This document shows, piece by piece, positions 28,500-38,219 of a stretch of 39,119 nucleotides of DNA. The stretch comes from an uncultured Pelagibacteraceae bacterium. GTDB lineage: Bacteria; Pseudomonadota; Alphaproteobacteria; Pelagibacterales; Pelagibacteraceae. Numbering within the stretch: position 1 is the first letter of the stretch; every line of letters starts with the position of its first letter. Below the pieces are notes generated by a model. That model was not told the DNA's origin and made no database searches. It was given only the letters and a program-made list of their open reading frames with translations. The stretch lies in contig CACAIK010000011.1 in the NCBI GenBank assembly GCA_902532525.1, forward strand, positions 1-39,119, given 5' to 3'. The position numbers and the translations under genes are program-made.

Positions 28500-28748
28500 A
28501 TGGTAAATAAATCAAAAGATCTAGCAATCCATGATAAGGATACAGGTTCTTCAGAAGTTCAAGTTGCTCAACTAACAGATAAAATTGAGAATTTGTCTAA
28601 ACATATTAAACAGTTCAAAAAAGATAAACATTCATCTGTTGGACTTTTAAGAGCAGTAAATAGAAGAAAAAAATTATTAGACTATCTAAAGAAAAATAAA
28701 GTGGAGTCTTATAAAGAAGTAATATCAAAATTAAATTTAAGGAAGTAA
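28500..28748 (+). CDS. rpsO: 30S ribosomal protein S15
   Basis: An 82-residue primary rRNA-binding protein of the central domain of the 30S subunit. The HDKDTGSSEVQVAQLTDKIENL core and VGLLRAVNRRKKLLDYLKK are highly conserved S15 signatures. It is slightly shorter at the N-terminus than the 89-residue E. coli protein. AGGAAAAGAAA just upstream of the ATG is one of the better Shine-Dalgarno sites in this window. pnp starts immediately after the stop, the usual rpsO-pnp arrangement. Confidence 0.98.
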   Translation: MVNKSKDLAIHDKDTGSSEVQVAQLTDKIENLSKHIKQFKKDKHSSVGLLRAVNRRKKLLDYLKKNKVESYKEVISKLNLRK

Positions 28749-30821
28749 ATGTTTAAAGTTGTAAAGAAAGAAATAGAAGTAGCAGGAAAAAAAATTAGTT
28801 TAGAAACAGGTAAAATAGCAAGACAAGCAGATGGTGCAATCATCGCTCAGTGTGGAGAAACAGTAGTTTTAGCAACAGCAGTTGGAGCCAAAAAAGTTAA
28901 TCCAGATATGGATTACTTTCCTTTGTCAGTAAATTATCAAGAAAAATATTACGCAGCTGGTAAAATTCCGGGTGGATATTTTAAAAGAGAAGCGAGACCA
29001 ACAGATAGTGAAACATTAATTTCAAGATTAATTGATAGACCTATTAGACCATTATTCCCAGATGAATTCAAAAACGAAGTTCAGGTACTACCAACTGTGA
29101 TATCTTATGACAAAGAGAACGAAGCAGATATTTTATCAATAATTGCTTCATCAGCAGCTTTGGCAATTTCGGGAATGCCATTTTTAGGCCCAGTAGGTGC
29201 GTCTAGAGTTGGCTTTATTAAAGGAGAATACGTTCTTAACCCTACCAAAGCACAACTTAAAGATTCTAAATTAGATCTTGTTGTGGCTGGAACAAAAGAC
29301 GCGGTTTTAATGGTTGAGTCCGAAGCAAGTGGTTTAACTGAAGAGGAAATGTTAAATGCTGTTAAGTTCGGTCACGAAAGGTTTGTTCCTGTAATCGAGA
29401 TGATCGAGGATCTGGCCAAAGAATGTAAAAAATCAGATTGGGTTATTGAGAAGAAAGATCTTTCAGAAGTAAGAAATAAATTAGAAAGCGAATTTACAGA
29501 AGAACTGAAAAAAGCATTTTCAATAAAAGATAAACAGGAAAGATCAAATTTAATATCTGAGATAACCGATAAAGCAAAAAAACTTTATGAAGAAAATGAA
29601 AATTATACAGATCTTGATGTCAATTCAGAACTTAAAAATTTAGAGAAAAGAATTGTGAGAACAGATATTTTAAAAAATAAAAATAGAATTGATGGCCGAG
29701 GTCTTGCAGATGTTAGACCAATAATGTGTGAAGTTGGAATTCTTCCAAGAGTGCATGGCTCTGCTTTGTTCACTAGAGGAGAAACACAAGCGATAGTTAC
29801 TACTACACTTGGTACATCTGATGATGAGCAAAAAATAGAGAGTCTTGATGGGTTACAAAAAGAAAGATTTATGCTTCATTATAATTTTCCGCCATTTTCA
29901 GTTGGAGAAACTGGAAGAATTGGTACTGGAAGAAGAGAAATTGGCCATGGAAAATTAGCTTGGAGAGCAATAAATTCATCCCTGCCTTCAAAAGAAAGTT
30001 TTCCTTACACATTTAGAATTGTATCAGAGATAACAGAGTCAAATGGCTCGTCATCAATGGCAACTGTTTGTGGTTCATCTTTGGCATTGATGGATGCAGG
30101 TGTACCAATTAAAGAACCAGTTGCTGGTATTGCAATGGGATTAATTAAAGAAGGAGACGACTTTAGTGTTTTATCTGATATCTTAGGAGATGAGGATCAT
30201 CTCGGTGATATGGATTTTAAAGTTGCAGGGACTAAAGATGGAATAACATCTCTTCAAATGGATATAAAAATTACAGGAATAACATTTGAAATTATGGAGC
30301 AAGCTTTAAAACAGGCAAAAGATGGAAGAATTCATATTTTGGGTGAAATGAATAAAGCATTATCTAAATCGAGAGAAGATGTTGGAAAACATACACCTAA
30401 AATGGAAAAAATCACTGTAGATAAGAAAGATATTGCTACAGTTATCGGAAAAGGTGGAGCAACTATAAGAGAAATAGTTGAGGTATCTGGTGCCAAAGTT
30501 GACATCAATGATGAAGGTGAGGTTACAGTAGCTGCTCCAGATGAAGAATCAAGAAACAAAGCTATGCAAATGATTAAAGACTTAACTGCTAAAGCTGAAC
30601 TTAATAAAATTTACAATGGAAAAGTAATGAAAATCATGGAGTTTGGTGCGTTTGTTAATTTCCTAGGAAAACAAGATGGCCTTGTTCATATATCAGAGCT
30701 TGCTGATAAAAGAGTCGGCAAAGTAACTGATGTAGTAAAAGAAGGTGATGAAGTTAAAGTTAAAGTAATTGGCTTTGATAGAGGAAAAGTTAAGTTATCA
30801 ATTAAACAAGCTGCAATATAA
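28749..30821 (+). CDS. pnp: Polynucleotide phosphorylase
   Basis: A 690-residue phosphorolytic 3'-5' exoribonuclease of the RNA degradosome. The first RNase PH-like domain contains [19 protein letters not shown]. An all-helical linker follows. The second RNase PH domain has [20 protein letters not shown] and [24 protein letters not shown], the active-site region. KH ([19 protein letters not shown]) and S1 ([21 protein letters not shown]) RNA-binding domains close the protein. Length is typical. It directly abuts rpsO; a rhodanese gene follows after 15 bases with an AGGAGAA ribosome-binding site. Confidence 0.98.
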   Translation: MFKVVKKEIEVAGKKISLETGKIARQADGAIIAQCGETVVLATAVGAKKVNPDMDYFPLSVNYQEKYYAAGKIPGGYFKREARPTDSETLISRLIDRPIRPLFPDEFKNEVQVLPTVISYDKENEADILSIIASSAALAISGMPFLGPVGASRVGFIKGEYVLNPTKAQLKDSKLDLVVAGTKDAVLMVESEASGLTEEEMLNAVKFGHERFVPVIEMIEDLAKECKKSDWVIEKKDLSEVRNKLESEFTEELKKAFSIKDKQERSNLISEITDKAKKLYEENENYTDLDVNSELKNLEKRIVRTDILKNKNRIDGRGLADVRPIMCEVGILPRVHGSALFTRGETQAIVTTTLGTSDDEQKIESLDGLQKERFMLHYNFPPFSVGETGRIGTGRREIGHGKLAWRAINSSLPSKESFPYTFRIVSEITESNGSSSMATVCGSSLALMDAGVPIKEPVAGIAMGLIKEGDDFSVLSDILGDEDHLGDMDFKVAGTKDGITSLQMDIKITGITFEIMEQALKQAKDGRIHILGEMNKALSKSREDVGKHTPKMEKITVDKKDIATVIGKGGATIREIVEVSGAKVDINDEGEVTVAAPDEESRNKAMQMIKDLTAKAELNKIYNGKVMKIMEFGAFVNFLGKQDGLVHISELADKRVGKVTDVVKEGDEVKVKVIGFDRGKVKLSIKQAAI

Positions 30822-30836
30822 ATTTATAGGAGAAAT

Positions 30837-31202
30837 ATGAAAAAATTTGATGATTTAATGAGCGTAAGCAATGAGATTGAAAATATCAGCGCTAGCGATG
30901 CAAAAGAAAAGCTAAATGACCCAAATGTTCAATTTATCGATGTTAGGGACAAAGAGAGCTTTTCAAAAGGTACGATCGGTAATGCAATTCACTTGGATAG
31001 AGGTCTATTAGAATTTTATTTAGCAGAAGGAAGTCCTATAGAAAATGATATATTTAAAAAAAATCCTGATAAAGAATACATAGTTTTTTGTGGTGTTGGC
31101 GGACAAGGCACATTAGCAACCAAAACTATGAAAGACATGGGAGTTAAAAATGTCAAAAATATCACTGGTGGAATGAAAGAGTGGGAAAAAATCAAAGATT
31201 AA
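30837..31202 (+). CDS. Rhodanese-like sulfurtransferase domain protein
   Basis: A 121-residue single-domain rhodanese. FIDVRDKESFSKGTIGNAIHLDRG is the N-terminal CH2A-type signature. The active-site loop YIVFCGVGGQGTLATKTM has the sulfur-accepting Cys, followed by NITGGMKEWEKI at the C-terminus. It may carry persulfide sulfur in a thiolation or detoxification step; the acceptor is unknown. AGGAGAAAT precedes the ATG. It may be co-transcribed with pnp and the following microprotein. Confidence 0.88.
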   Translation: MKKFDDLMSVSNEIENISASDAKEKLNDPNVQFIDVRDKESFSKGTIGNAIHLDRGLLEFYLAEGSPIENDIFKKNPDKEYIVFCGVGGQGTLATKTMKDMGVKNVKNITGGMKEWEKIKD

Positions 31203-31220
31203 AATATTCGAAAAGTTTAA

Positions 31221-31370
31221 ATGTACAATCCCGATAATCTTAAAAATTTATTAAATAAATATAAATTTGGGAAATATTTATTTGTCGGGGGATTTACATT
31301 TTTTTTTGTAAAAGGACTTATTTGGCTAGGAATATTTATTGCATTGTATCTAGGTCTATGGACAAAATAA
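31221..31370 (+). CDS. 49-aa single-pass membrane microprotein, function unknown
   Basis: An ATG-to-TAA ORF of 49 codons begins 18 bases after the rhodanese stop. The first ~20 residues are polar and basic (YNPDNLKNLLNKYKFGKY). A hydrophobic stretch GGFTFFFVKGLIWLGIFIALYLGLW could form one or two membrane passes, with a Lys in the middle. It fills the only non-coding space between the rhodanese gene and the convergent epimerase. The membrane pattern and snug fit make it a credible gene; no family was recognised. Confidence 0.6.
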   Translation: MYNPDNLKNLLNKYKFGKYLFVGGFTFFFVKGLIWLGIFIALYLGLWTK

Positions 31371-31377
31371 TTTTAAA

Positions 31378-32424
31378 TTAAAGACAGGAAAGTAATTCAT
31401 CAATTATTTTTTTTGTATCATATTTTTGTTTCCACTTAGTATAGTCTTTTTTAAATCTTTTTAAGCTGGATATGTACCAAATATGATCTCCTACTCTTGG
31501 TTTTTTAATAATATTTTTTTTTATTTCTATATTTGTTAATTTTTGAAAAATATTAATGGCTTCAATTATTGAACAATTTGAATATCTCCCTCCCCCCATA
31601 TTGTATATTTTACCTGATTTTGGTTTTTTATAATATTCCCAGAAACAATTTATTAAATCTAAACTATGCAAATTATCTCTAACTTGTTTTCCTTTATAAC
31701 CAATTACATCATATTCTTTTTTTTCATAACAGTTTTTTACTAAATAGGAAAGGAAACCATGTAAGGGCACACCTTGATGATTAGGTCCAGTTATACATCC
31801 TGCTCTAAAACAGACTGTTTTAAGTCCCATATTCTTTCCATACTCTTGTACGATTAAATCTGCATAAGTTTTTGAGACTCCAAAAAAACTGTGTGTGCAC
31901 TCATCTATTGAGAAATTCTCAGTTATACCATTGTAAAAAGGATTTTTTTTACTCAATTCCCATCGATCCTTTTTTTCTACAAATTTGAGTTTATTAGGAT
32001 TGTCCCCATAAACTTTGTTAGTGGACATAAAAATAAAAACTGCATCAGAGCAATATTTTTTTGTTAGCTCTAGTAAATTTAGAGTTCCGAAGGCGTTTAC
32101 ATCAAAATCTAGTTTAGGAAAATTTTTTCCATAATCATGTGACGGTTGTGCAGCACAATGAATTATAATAGATATTTTTTTTTTATATTTTTTAAATATT
32201 TTTTCAATACCAGTGGTATTTCTTATGTCTAAATTGTGATGTAAATATTTCTTATTTTTTTTAATAATAGAATTCTTAATAATTGTTGTGGAAGCATTTG
32301 AACCAAAAAAATATTTTCTAAGATTATTATCAATACCAATTACATCAAAACCCTTATCACAGAAAAAATTGACTGCTTCTGAACCCACTAAACCAGTTGA
32401 ACCTGTAATTAATGCCAAAGACAT
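31378..32424 (-). CDS. NAD-dependent epimerase/dehydratase, CDP-paratose/tyvelose 2-epimerase-like
   Basis: A 348-residue extended short-chain dehydrogenase. The NAD-binding motif GSTGLVG lies at residues 8-14. NNLRKYFFGSNAST and NKVYGDNPN resemble CDP-paratose 2-epimerase (RfbE) homologues. In the usual Tyr-x3-Lys catalytic motif, the Tyr position reads Phe (F181-G-V-S-K185). The C-terminal half has CFRAGCITGPNHQGVPLHGFLSYLV. It likely acts on a nucleotide sugar for surface glycan synthesis, but no other sugar genes flank it. It is very rich in Lys/Asn/Ile and appears as an isolated gene between housekeeping blocks, possibly acquired. Confidence 0.8.
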   Translation of the reverse strand: MSLALITGSTGLVGSEAVNFFCDKGFDVIGIDNNLRKYFFGSNASTTIIKNSIIKKNKKYLHHNLDIRNTTGIEKIFKKYKKKISIIIHCAAQPSHDYGKNFPKLDFDVNAFGTLNLLELTKKYCSDAVFIFMSTNKVYGDNPNKLKFVEKKDRWELSKKNPFYNGITENFSIDECTHSFFGVSKTYADLIVQEYGKNMGLKTVCFRAGCITGPNHQGVPLHGFLSYLVKNCYEKKEYDVIGYKGKQVRDNLHSLDLINCFWEYYKKPKSGKIYNMGGGRYSNCSIIEAINIFQKLTNIEIKKNIIKKPRVGDHIWYISSLKRFKKDYTKWKQKYDTKKIIDELLSCL

Positions 32425-32466
32425 TTAATATTATATTTAATTTTAATTAAGTTGAAAATTACTACT

Positions 32467-32856
32467 TTAAAATAGAATAATCACTAAAAATATCATTTGT
32501 ATGAAATTAATTACAACAGAAATAAAGTGTGAATACTTAAATTTATTATCCTGCTTTTCATCTCTATACTTATTTATAAGCGGCATTAGTATAAAATTAG
32601 ATACAGCAAATAATGCTGCTACACTTAAAATTAAATAAAAGTCCAAGGAAAAAATTTTTAGAATTATAAAGCAAATTAAAACTAAAATACTAATAGCTAA
32701 ATTTACTGTATAGTAATAAGGAAATATTTTTCTTATAAATTTTCTAGCATTTTCTTCATTTAATGTAGTGAAAGTAACAGGCGCTACAACAAAAGAAAAG
32801 AAGAGCATAATTCCCAATATAATACTTGTTAGATAAATACTAATTTGTTGCATCAT
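32467..32856 (-). CDS. DUF4149/TMEM205-like membrane protein
   Basis: A 129-residue protein with four hydrophobic segments. YLTSIILGIMLFFSFVVAPVTF at the N-terminus and ENARKFIRKIFPYYYTVN match the DUF4149 (TMEM205-like) pattern, in which a conserved Pro and a short amphipathic loop follow the first helix. The role in bacteria is unknown. It lies 24 bases downstream of fabI on the same strand, so read-through from the fab operon is possible. The spacer contains a short tandem repeat. Confidence 0.75.
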   Translation of the reverse strand: MMQQISIYLTSIILGIMLFFSFVVAPVTFTTLNEENARKFIRKIFPYYYTVNLAISILVLICFIILKIFSLDFYLILSVAALFAVSNFILMPLINKYRDEKQDNKFKYSHFISVVINFIQMIFLVIILF

Positions 32857-32881
32857 AATTTAACTAAATTTAACTAAATTT
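32857..32881. repeat. Short tandem repeat, unit AATTTAACTA (10 bp), about 2.5 copies
   Basis: The 24-base space between fabI and the DUF4149 gene consists almost wholly of this 10-base unit, with two exact copies and a partial third. It is probably polymerase slippage in AT-rich DNA; no hairpin or terminator is formed. Confidence 0.7.
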
Positions 32882-33666
32882 CAGGTGATGTTCTTTGGAT
32901 CTGGCATCCCGACTTTATTGTAACCAGCATCCACATAGTGAATTTCACCAGTAACGCCACCAGCCATATCACTTAAAAGATATAATGCTGAATTACCAAC
33001 ATCAAGATTATCTACATTTCTTTTCAAAAATGAATGATCGGCATTCCACTTGTAAAGAAATTTAGCATCTCCAATAGCAGAAGCTGCTAAAGTTTTAATT
33101 GGTCCCGCACTTATTGCATTAACTCTAATATTCTTTGCTCCAAGATCCCTTGCAAGATACTTAACACTAGACTCTAGTGCAGCTTTACATACGCCCATTA
33201 CATTATAATTAGGTATGGCTTTATTTGCCTCATAACTCAAAGTAATCATACTACCACCTTGCTTCATTATTTTAGATGCTTCTCTTGCAACTTCAGTAAA
33301 TGAAAAACAAGATATTAACATACTTCTTAAAAAGTTTTCTCTAGTTGTATTTAAATATTCTCCTGACAACTCGGACTTATCTGAAAATGCAATTGCATGC
33401 ACAACAAAATCTATTTCTCCCCATTGGTTTTTCACATCTTCAAAAAGTTTTACAACTTCTTCTTTTTTTTCTACATCACAGCTAAATGTTACATTAGAGT
33501 TAAGTTTTTCCGCAAGCGGAACAACTCTTTTTTTTAAAGCATCACCCAAATATGTAAAAGCTAACTCTGCTCCAGCTTCTGCTAATTTTTGCGATATACC
33601 CCATGCAATTGACCTTTCATTGGCAACACCCATGATAAGACCTTTTTTTCCCTTCATTAAACTCAT
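32881..33666 (-). CDS. fabI: Enoyl-ACP reductase FabI
   Basis: This enzyme catalyses the last, NADH-dependent reduction in each fatty-acid elongation cycle. MSLMKGKKGLIMGVANERSIAWGIS is the standard alphaproteobacterial opening; I chose the ATG at 33666, four bases after the fabB stop. An upstream in-frame ATG at 33684 would overlap fabB by 14 bases. The catalytic motif is YNVMGVCKAALE (Tyr-x6-Lys). SAGPIKTLAASAI and GGVTGEIHYVDAGYN follow. It is the third gene of the fabA-fabB-fabI operon. Confidence 0.96.
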   Translation of the reverse strand: MSLMKGKKGLIMGVANERSIAWGISQKLAEAGAELAFTYLGDALKKRVVPLAEKLNSNVTFSCDVEKKEEVVKLFEDVKNQWGEIDFVVHAIAFSDKSELSGEYLNTTRENFLRSMLISCFSFTEVAREASKIMKQGGSMITLSYEANKAIPNYNVMGVCKAALESSVKYLARDLGAKNIRVNAISAGPIKTLAASAIGDAKFLYKWNADHSFLKRNVDNLDVGNSALYLLSDMAGGVTGEIHYVDAGYNKVGMPDPKNIT

Positions 33667-33670
33667 AGAT

Positions 33671-34882
33671 CTAAACTTTCTCAAACACTAGTGTTGCATT
33701 AGTTCCACCAAAACCAAAGCTGTTAGACATAATTGCATTTAAATTTACATCTTTTTCAACTTGTGTAACAATCGGATAGTTTTTTGCTTCATCATCCATT
33801 TCTGAAATATTTGCTGAAGCTGAAATAAAATTGTTCTTCATCATTATCAAACTATAAATTGCTTCGTGAACTGAAGTTGCACCTAATGAATGACCTGACA
33901 AAGATTTAGTAGAACTTATCTTAGGTTTATAGTCTGGGAAAGCCTCACCAACTGCTTTTAATTCTGTAATATCTCCTACAGGTGTTGATGTTCCGTGGGT
34001 ATTAATATAGTCAATTTTATTTTTTGAAGTTGCTAGAGCCATTTTCATACATCTCACTGCTCCCTCACCAGATGGTGCAACCATATCATAGCCATCTGAT
34101 GTTGCTCCATATCCAGTTAATTCTGAGTATATTTTAGCACCTCTTGCTTTGGCATGCTCGTATTCTTCTAAAACAAGAACTCCACCTCCACCAGCAATTA
34201 CAAAACCATCTCTTGTTTTATCATATGGTCTAGAAGCTTTTTCAGGGGTATCATTATATTTTGAGGATAGTGCAGTCATTGCATCAAACATTGCTGTCAT
34301 TGCAAAGTGAACCTCATCACTTCCACCTGCAAAAATAATATTTTGTTTTCCTAATTGAATAAGTTCCATCGCATTACCAATACAATGACCACTCGTTGCG
34401 CATGCAGAACTTATTGTGTAATTAGTGCCTTTTATTTTAAATGGAACTGCTAGAGTGGCAGAAGCAGTACTTGCCATAGTTCTTGGAACTATAAATGGAC
34501 CCATTTTTTTTGGATTTTTTTCTCTAGTTTTATCTGATGCTAAAATCACATTTTCAATTGATGGTCCTCCAGACCCCATGACCATACCTGTTGAAGTATT
34601 ACTAACCTCATTTTCTTCTAATCCAGAGTCTTTAACTGCTTCACTCATTGCAACATAATTATATGCTGAGCCAGCACCCATAAACCTAATAACTTTTCTA
34701 TCAATATAATCTTCTAATTTGATATTAGGTTTACCATGAACATGGCTTTTTAAATTATGCTCTTTGTATTCCTCAGAAAATGTTATTCCTGATTTTGTAT
34801 TAACTAATGATTGATAAACCTCATCTTGATTATTTCCTAAACATGAAACTACACCAAGTCCTGTTACAACTACTCTTTTCAT
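33671..34882 (-). CDS. fabB: 3-oxoacyl-ACP synthase I (KAS I)
   Basis: A 403-residue condensing enzyme that elongates cis-3-decenoyl-ACP made by FabA and so commits carbon to unsaturated fatty acids. The active-site Cys161 is in [12 protein letters not shown]. The two catalytic His lie in [12 protein letters not shown] and [13 protein letters not shown], and the C-terminal [13 protein letters not shown] is the family end. The fabA neighbour supports FabB over FabF. Its ATG overlaps the fabA stop (TAATG). Confidence 0.96.
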   Translation of the reverse strand: MKRVVVTGLGVVSCLGNNQDEVYQSLVNTKSGITFSEEYKEHNLKSHVHGKPNIKLEDYIDRKVIRFMGAGSAYNYVAMSEAVKDSGLEENEVSNTSTGMVMGSGGPSIENVILASDKTREKNPKKMGPFIVPRTMASTASATLAVPFKIKGTNYTISSACATSGHCIGNAMELIQLGKQNIIFAGGSDEVHFAMTAMFDAMTALSSKYNDTPEKASRPYDKTRDGFVIAGGGGVLVLEEYEHAKARGAKIYSELTGYGATSDGYDMVAPSGEGAVRCMKMALATSKNKIDYINTHGTSTPVGDITELKAVGEAFPDYKPKISSTKSLSGHSLGATSVHEAIYSLIMMKNNFISASANISEMDDEAKNYPIVTQVEKDVNLNAIMSNSFGFGGTNATLVFEKV

Positions 34883-35382
34883 TATTTAAATAATCCTACC
34901 TTAAGATTTTCTGCACTATAAATCTTTTTTCCATCAGCAAGCAATATTCCATTCGCAAGACCTACAGTTGTTTCTCCTTTAACAAGAATTCTTTTCATAT
35001 CAATTTCGTATGTTGCCATTTTGACATTTTTAAGAACTTCCCCAGTGAATTTTACAGTGCTAACACCTAATGCTCTACCTCTTCCTGGATTTCCAAGCCA
35101 ACCAAGAAAAAAGCCAACTAGCTGCCACATAGCATCTAAACCAAGACAACCTGGCATAACCGGATCTTCTTTAAAATGACAATCAAAGAACCACAAATTA
35201 TCCTTAATATCAAGTTCGGCTTTCATAGAACCTTTTTTATAAAAACCCTCACTCTCAGTTATTTCTGTAATTCTATCAAACATTAGCATTGGTGGATAAG
35301 GTAATTTTGCATTGCCTGGACCAAATAACTTACCATTAGCGCAATCAATTAATTCGTCGTAATTAAAGGAACTTTTTTTCAT
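34882..35382 (-). CDS. fabA: 3-hydroxydecanoyl-ACP dehydratase/isomerase
   Basis: A 166-residue hot-dog-fold enzyme that dehydrates 3-hydroxydecanoyl-ACP and isomerises the trans-2 double bond to cis-3. [25 protein letters not shown] holds the catalytic His69 and Asp83, equivalent to E. coli His70 and Asp84. Length is typical. It is the first gene of fabA-fabB-fabI and is divergent from irr with a 73-base spacer. That spacer contains an Irr-type box, so Irr binding could also influence this operon. Confidence 0.97.
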   Translation of the reverse strand: MKKSSFNYDELIDCANGKLFGPGNAKLPYPPMLMFDRITEITESEGFYKKGSMKAELDIKDNLWFFDCHFKEDPVMPGCLGLDAMWQLVGFFLGWLGNPGRGRALGVSTVKFTGEVLKNVKMATYEIDMKRILVKGETTVGLANGILLADGKKIYSAENLKVGLFK

Positions 35383-35416
35383 AATTTTGTAATCTTATTA
35401 CTTGATTTAGTTACAT

Positions 35417-35422
35417 TATAAT
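35417..35422 (+). promoter_or_regulatory. Probable -10 element in the fabA/irr divergent spacer
   Basis: TATAAT sits in the symmetric stretch TATTATAATA and could serve either direction. No good -35 is visible at 17 bases for either irr or fabA. The site lies 11 bases before the Irr box at 35433. Confidence 0.4.
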
Positions 35423-35432
35423 ATACAAATAG

Positions 35433-35449
35433 TTTAGAATAGTTTTAAA
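35433..35449 (+). promoter_or_regulatory. Irr box (ICE-type operator) at the irr start
   Basis: TTTAGAATAGTTTTAAA fits the Irr/ICE consensus TTTAGAA-N3-TTCTAAA with one mismatch in the right half. It ends seven bases before the irr ATG and lies just downstream of a TATAAT. It suggests autoregulation of irr, and possibly an effect on divergent fabA. It is almost identical to the box at 35912. Confidence 0.7.
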
Positions 35450-35455
35450 TTGCTA

Positions 35456-35866
35456 ATGACTAGTAAACAAGAATTTATTGAAAAACTAAGAAACTCTAAC
35501 TTAAGACCAACTAAACAAAGAATAAATATATGCGAGGTTTTATTTAATAGAGATAAAACTTTCCATTTCACAATAAGCGACTTATTCAATTTAGTTAAAG
35601 ATAAAACTGGAGAAAAAGTTTCTTTGGCAACTGTTTATAATACAGTCCATGCTTTCCACAAAAAAGGTTATCTAAAAGAGATACCTATTAATTCTAATCA
35701 AACTTACTTTGATACAAATGTCACAGATCATCACCATTTCTTTGATGTTAAAGAAGAAAAGCTTATTGATCTTAAAAATGAGGATGTGGGACCTATAGAA
35801 ATTCAAAAATCTATACCTGGAAAAAAAATTAAATCAGTTGAAGTTTTAGTAAAATTAGAAGACTAG
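35456..35866 (+). CDS. irr: Iron response regulator Irr (Fur superfamily)
   Basis: A 136-residue Fur-superfamily protein. The winged helix has LRPTKQRINICEVL and the recognition helix SLATVYNTVHAFHKKG. The diagnostic Irr triple-His motif DHHHFFDV (His92-94) binds heme in this family. Irr controls iron use, heme and Fe-S genes according to heme status and is degraded or inactivated by heme or peroxide. The N-terminal heme regulatory motif of Bradyrhizobium Irr is absent. I chose ATG 35456; a TTG two codons upstream would overlap the operator. The fabA-irr divergence is conserved in many Alphaproteobacteria. Confidence 0.92.
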   Translation: MTSKQEFIEKLRNSNLRPTKQRINICEVLFNRDKTFHFTISDLFNLVKDKTGEKVSLATVYNTVHAFHKKGYLKEIPINSNQTYFDTNVTDHHHFFDVKEEKLIDLKNEDVGPIEIQKSIPGKKIKSVEVLVKLED

Positions 35867-35899
35867 CTTTCAAAATTAAATCGTAAATATTCTGACTTA

Positions 35900-35928
35900 T
35901 TGACAATCTTCTTTAGAATAATTATAAA
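35900..35928 (+). promoter_or_regulatory. Near-consensus sigma-70 promoter of katG
   Basis: TTGACA (35900-35905), a 17-base spacer and TATAAA (35923-35928) form an almost perfect housekeeping promoter, about 35 bases before the katG ATG. Transcription should begin near 35935. The -10 element is entirely inside the Irr-type box at 35912-35928, so a bound regulator would block it. Confidence 0.8.
35912..35928 (+). promoter_or_regulatory. Irr box (ICE-type operator) over the katG -10 element
   Basis: TTTAGAATAATTATAAA matches TTTAGAA-N3-TTCTAAA with one mismatch. It differs from the box before irr by two bases out of 17. Overlap with the -10 element implies repression by Irr. Confidence 0.7.
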
Positions 35929-35962
35929 CAACGAATTATAATATTAAAGGAGATAAATAATA

Positions 35963-38200
35963 ATGAGTGCGGAATTTCATAAGAGTAAAACATTTAAATC
36001 AACAGAATTAAGCAAGTGCCCGTTTACAGGTGCAGGCACACCAGCAAAATTTAGCGCTGGAAGAGGACAAACAAATAGAGATTTTTGGCCAAATAGTTTG
36101 AATTTGAAAATTTTAAGTCAGCACTCGAATTTATCAAATCCAATGGAGAAAAAATTTAATTATTCTAAAGAATTTAAAAAACTAAATTACAAAGCACTCA
36201 AAAAAGATTTAAACAAATTAATGACAGACTCACAAGATTGGTGGCCAGCAGATTACGGTCATTATGGTCCTTTATTTATTAGATTAGCATGGCACGCAGC
36301 AGGTACATACAGAACAGGTGATGGTAGAGGGGGAGCTGGAACAGGTAATCAAAGGTTTGCACCGTTAAATGCTTGGCCTGATAATGTTAATTTAGATAAA
36401 GCTAGATTACTTTTGTGGCCAATAAAACAGAAATATGGAAAAAGAATTTCTTGGGCAGATTTATTTATACTAGTTGGTAATGTAGCATTAGAGTCAATGG
36501 GCTTTAAAACGTTTGGTTTTGGAGCGGGAAGAACTGATATCTGGGAACCAGAAGATGATATTTACTGGGGTTCAGAAAAAGAAATGTTAGGTGTTAAGAG
36601 ATACAGCGGAAAAAGAGATCTTGAACAACCATTGGGGGCTTCTCACATGGGATTAATTTATGTAAATCCACAAGGTCCAGATTTTAATCCAGACCCATTA
36701 AAAGCAGCTCATGATATTAGAGAAACATTTGGACGAATGGCAATGAATGATTATGAAACAGTTGCACTAGTTGCTGGTGGTCACACTTTTGGAAAATCTC
36801 ATGGTGCTGCACCTGAATCACATAAAGGACCTGATCCAGAAGCATCAAGAATTCAAGATCAAGCAACTGGTTGGAATAGTAATTATAAATCAGGAAAAGG
36901 TGTACACGCAATAAGTAGTGGTATTGAAGGGGCATGGACACAAACACCAACACAATGGGATATGGGTTACTTTGATTGTTTATTTAACCATGAATGGGAA
37001 TTGACAAAAGGACCTGCTGGAGCATTTCAATGGACTCCAAAAAAGAATGGTCAGAGAATTAAAATGGTTCCTGATGCTCATGATAAAAGTAAAATGCATC
37101 CTCCAATGATGCAAACAACTGATTTATCTTTGAGAATGGATAAAAGTTACGGACCAATTTCAAAACATTTTTATCAAAATCCAGATGAATTTGCTGATGC
37201 ATTTGCAAGAGCTTGGTTTAAGCTTACTCATAGGGACATGGGACCAAGAGCATGTTATTTAGGTAGCGAAGTACCAAAAGAACAATTAATTTGGCAAGAT
37301 CCTATAGATAAACCAAAATATAAACTTAAATCAAAAGATATAAGAGATTTAAAATCAAAGCTTTCAAAATCAAAAATCTCTGTTTCTGATTTAGTTTCCA
37401 CTGCTTGGGCTTCTGCTTCCACTTACAGAGGTTCTGACAAAAGAGGTGGAGCAAACGGAGCAAGAATTATGCTTGAGCCTCAAAGAAGTTGGAAAGTCAA
37501 TAACCCTAAAAAACTTTCAAAGGTTATTAAAGCTTTACAAAAAATTAAGAAAAAATTTGATACAAATAAAAAATCAGTCTCAATGGCGGATCTTATAGTA
37601 TTAGGTGGAAATGTAGGAATAGAAATGGCAGCAAAAAAAGCTGGTCATAAAATTCAGGTTCCATTTACTCCAGGAAGAGGAGATGCAAGACAAGACCAAA
37701 CAGATGTAAATTCATTTGGATTACTTGAGCCGCAAGCGGATGGTTTTAGAAACTACATGAAAAAAGGTAAATCTAATGTTTCAGCTGAGGAAAAATTAAT
37801 TGATAAGGCACAATTAATGGGATTAACGGCACCAGAGATGACAGTTCTTGTAGGAGGAATGAGAGTTTTAGATACAAACTATGATAGTTCTAAAAATGGA
37901 GTTTTCACAAAAAAACCTGGAGCTCTATCAACAGATTATTTTGTAAATCTTCTTGATATGAGTACCACTTGGAAAGAAACTGACAAATCTGAACAATATT
38001 TTGTTGGTAAAGATAGAAAGTCTAAAAAAACTAAGTGGAAAGGTTCAAGAGTTGACCTTATTTTTGGTTCAAATTCTCAATTAAGAGCATTATCTGAAGT
38101 CTATGCCTGCAAAGACTCATCTGACAAATTTGTTAAAGACTTTGTATCTGCATGGGTCAAAGTGATGAATGCAGATAGATTTGATTTAAGATTAAACTAG
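35963..38200 (+). CDS. katG: Catalase-peroxidase KatG
   Basis: A 745-residue bifunctional heme enzyme that removes hydrogen peroxide. The distal site is [12 protein letters not shown] with Arg107, Trp110 and His111. Tyr233 ([11 protein letters not shown]) and Met259 (GRMAMNDYE) complete the Met-Tyr-Trp adduct needed for catalase activity. Proximal His274 is in [11 protein letters not shown]. The C-terminal half is the usual degenerate duplicate. Length is normal and all key residues are present, so it should be active. AAAGGAGAT is a strong ribosome-binding site. It lies 96 bases after irr with its own promoter under an Irr box. katG is uncommon in SAR11, so it may be accessory. Confidence 0.98.
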   Translation: MSAEFHKSKTFKSTELSKCPFTGAGTPAKFSAGRGQTNRDFWPNSLNLKILSQHSNLSNPMEKKFNYSKEFKKLNYKALKKDLNKLMTDSQDWWPADYGHYGPLFIRLAWHAAGTYRTGDGRGGAGTGNQRFAPLNAWPDNVNLDKARLLLWPIKQKYGKRISWADLFILVGNVALESMGFKTFGFGAGRTDIWEPEDDIYWGSEKEMLGVKRYSGKRDLEQPLGASHMGLIYVNPQGPDFNPDPLKAAHDIRETFGRMAMNDYETVALVAGGHTFGKSHGAAPESHKGPDPEASRIQDQATGWNSNYKSGKGVHAISSGIEGAWTQTPTQWDMGYFDCLFNHEWELTKGPAGAFQWTPKKNGQRIKMVPDAHDKSKMHPPMMQTTDLSLRMDKSYGPISKHFYQNPDEFADAFARAWFKLTHRDMGPRACYLGSEVPKEQLIWQDPIDKPKYKLKSKDIRDLKSKLSKSKISVSDLVSTAWASASTYRGSDKRGGANGARIMLEPQRSWKVNNPKKLSKVIKALQKIKKKFDTNKKSVSMADLIVLGGNVGIEMAAKKAGHKIQVPFTPGRGDARQDQTDVNSFGLLEPQADGFRNYMKKGKSNVSAEEKLIDKAQLMGLTAPEMTVLVGGMRVLDTNYDSSKNGVFTKKPGALSTDYFVNLLDMSTTWKETDKSEQYFVGKDRKSKKTKWKGSRVDLIFGSNSQLRALSEVYACKDSSDKFVKDFVSAWVKVMNADRFDLRLN

Positions 38201-38219
38201 TATTAAGGAAAGCGGAAAA

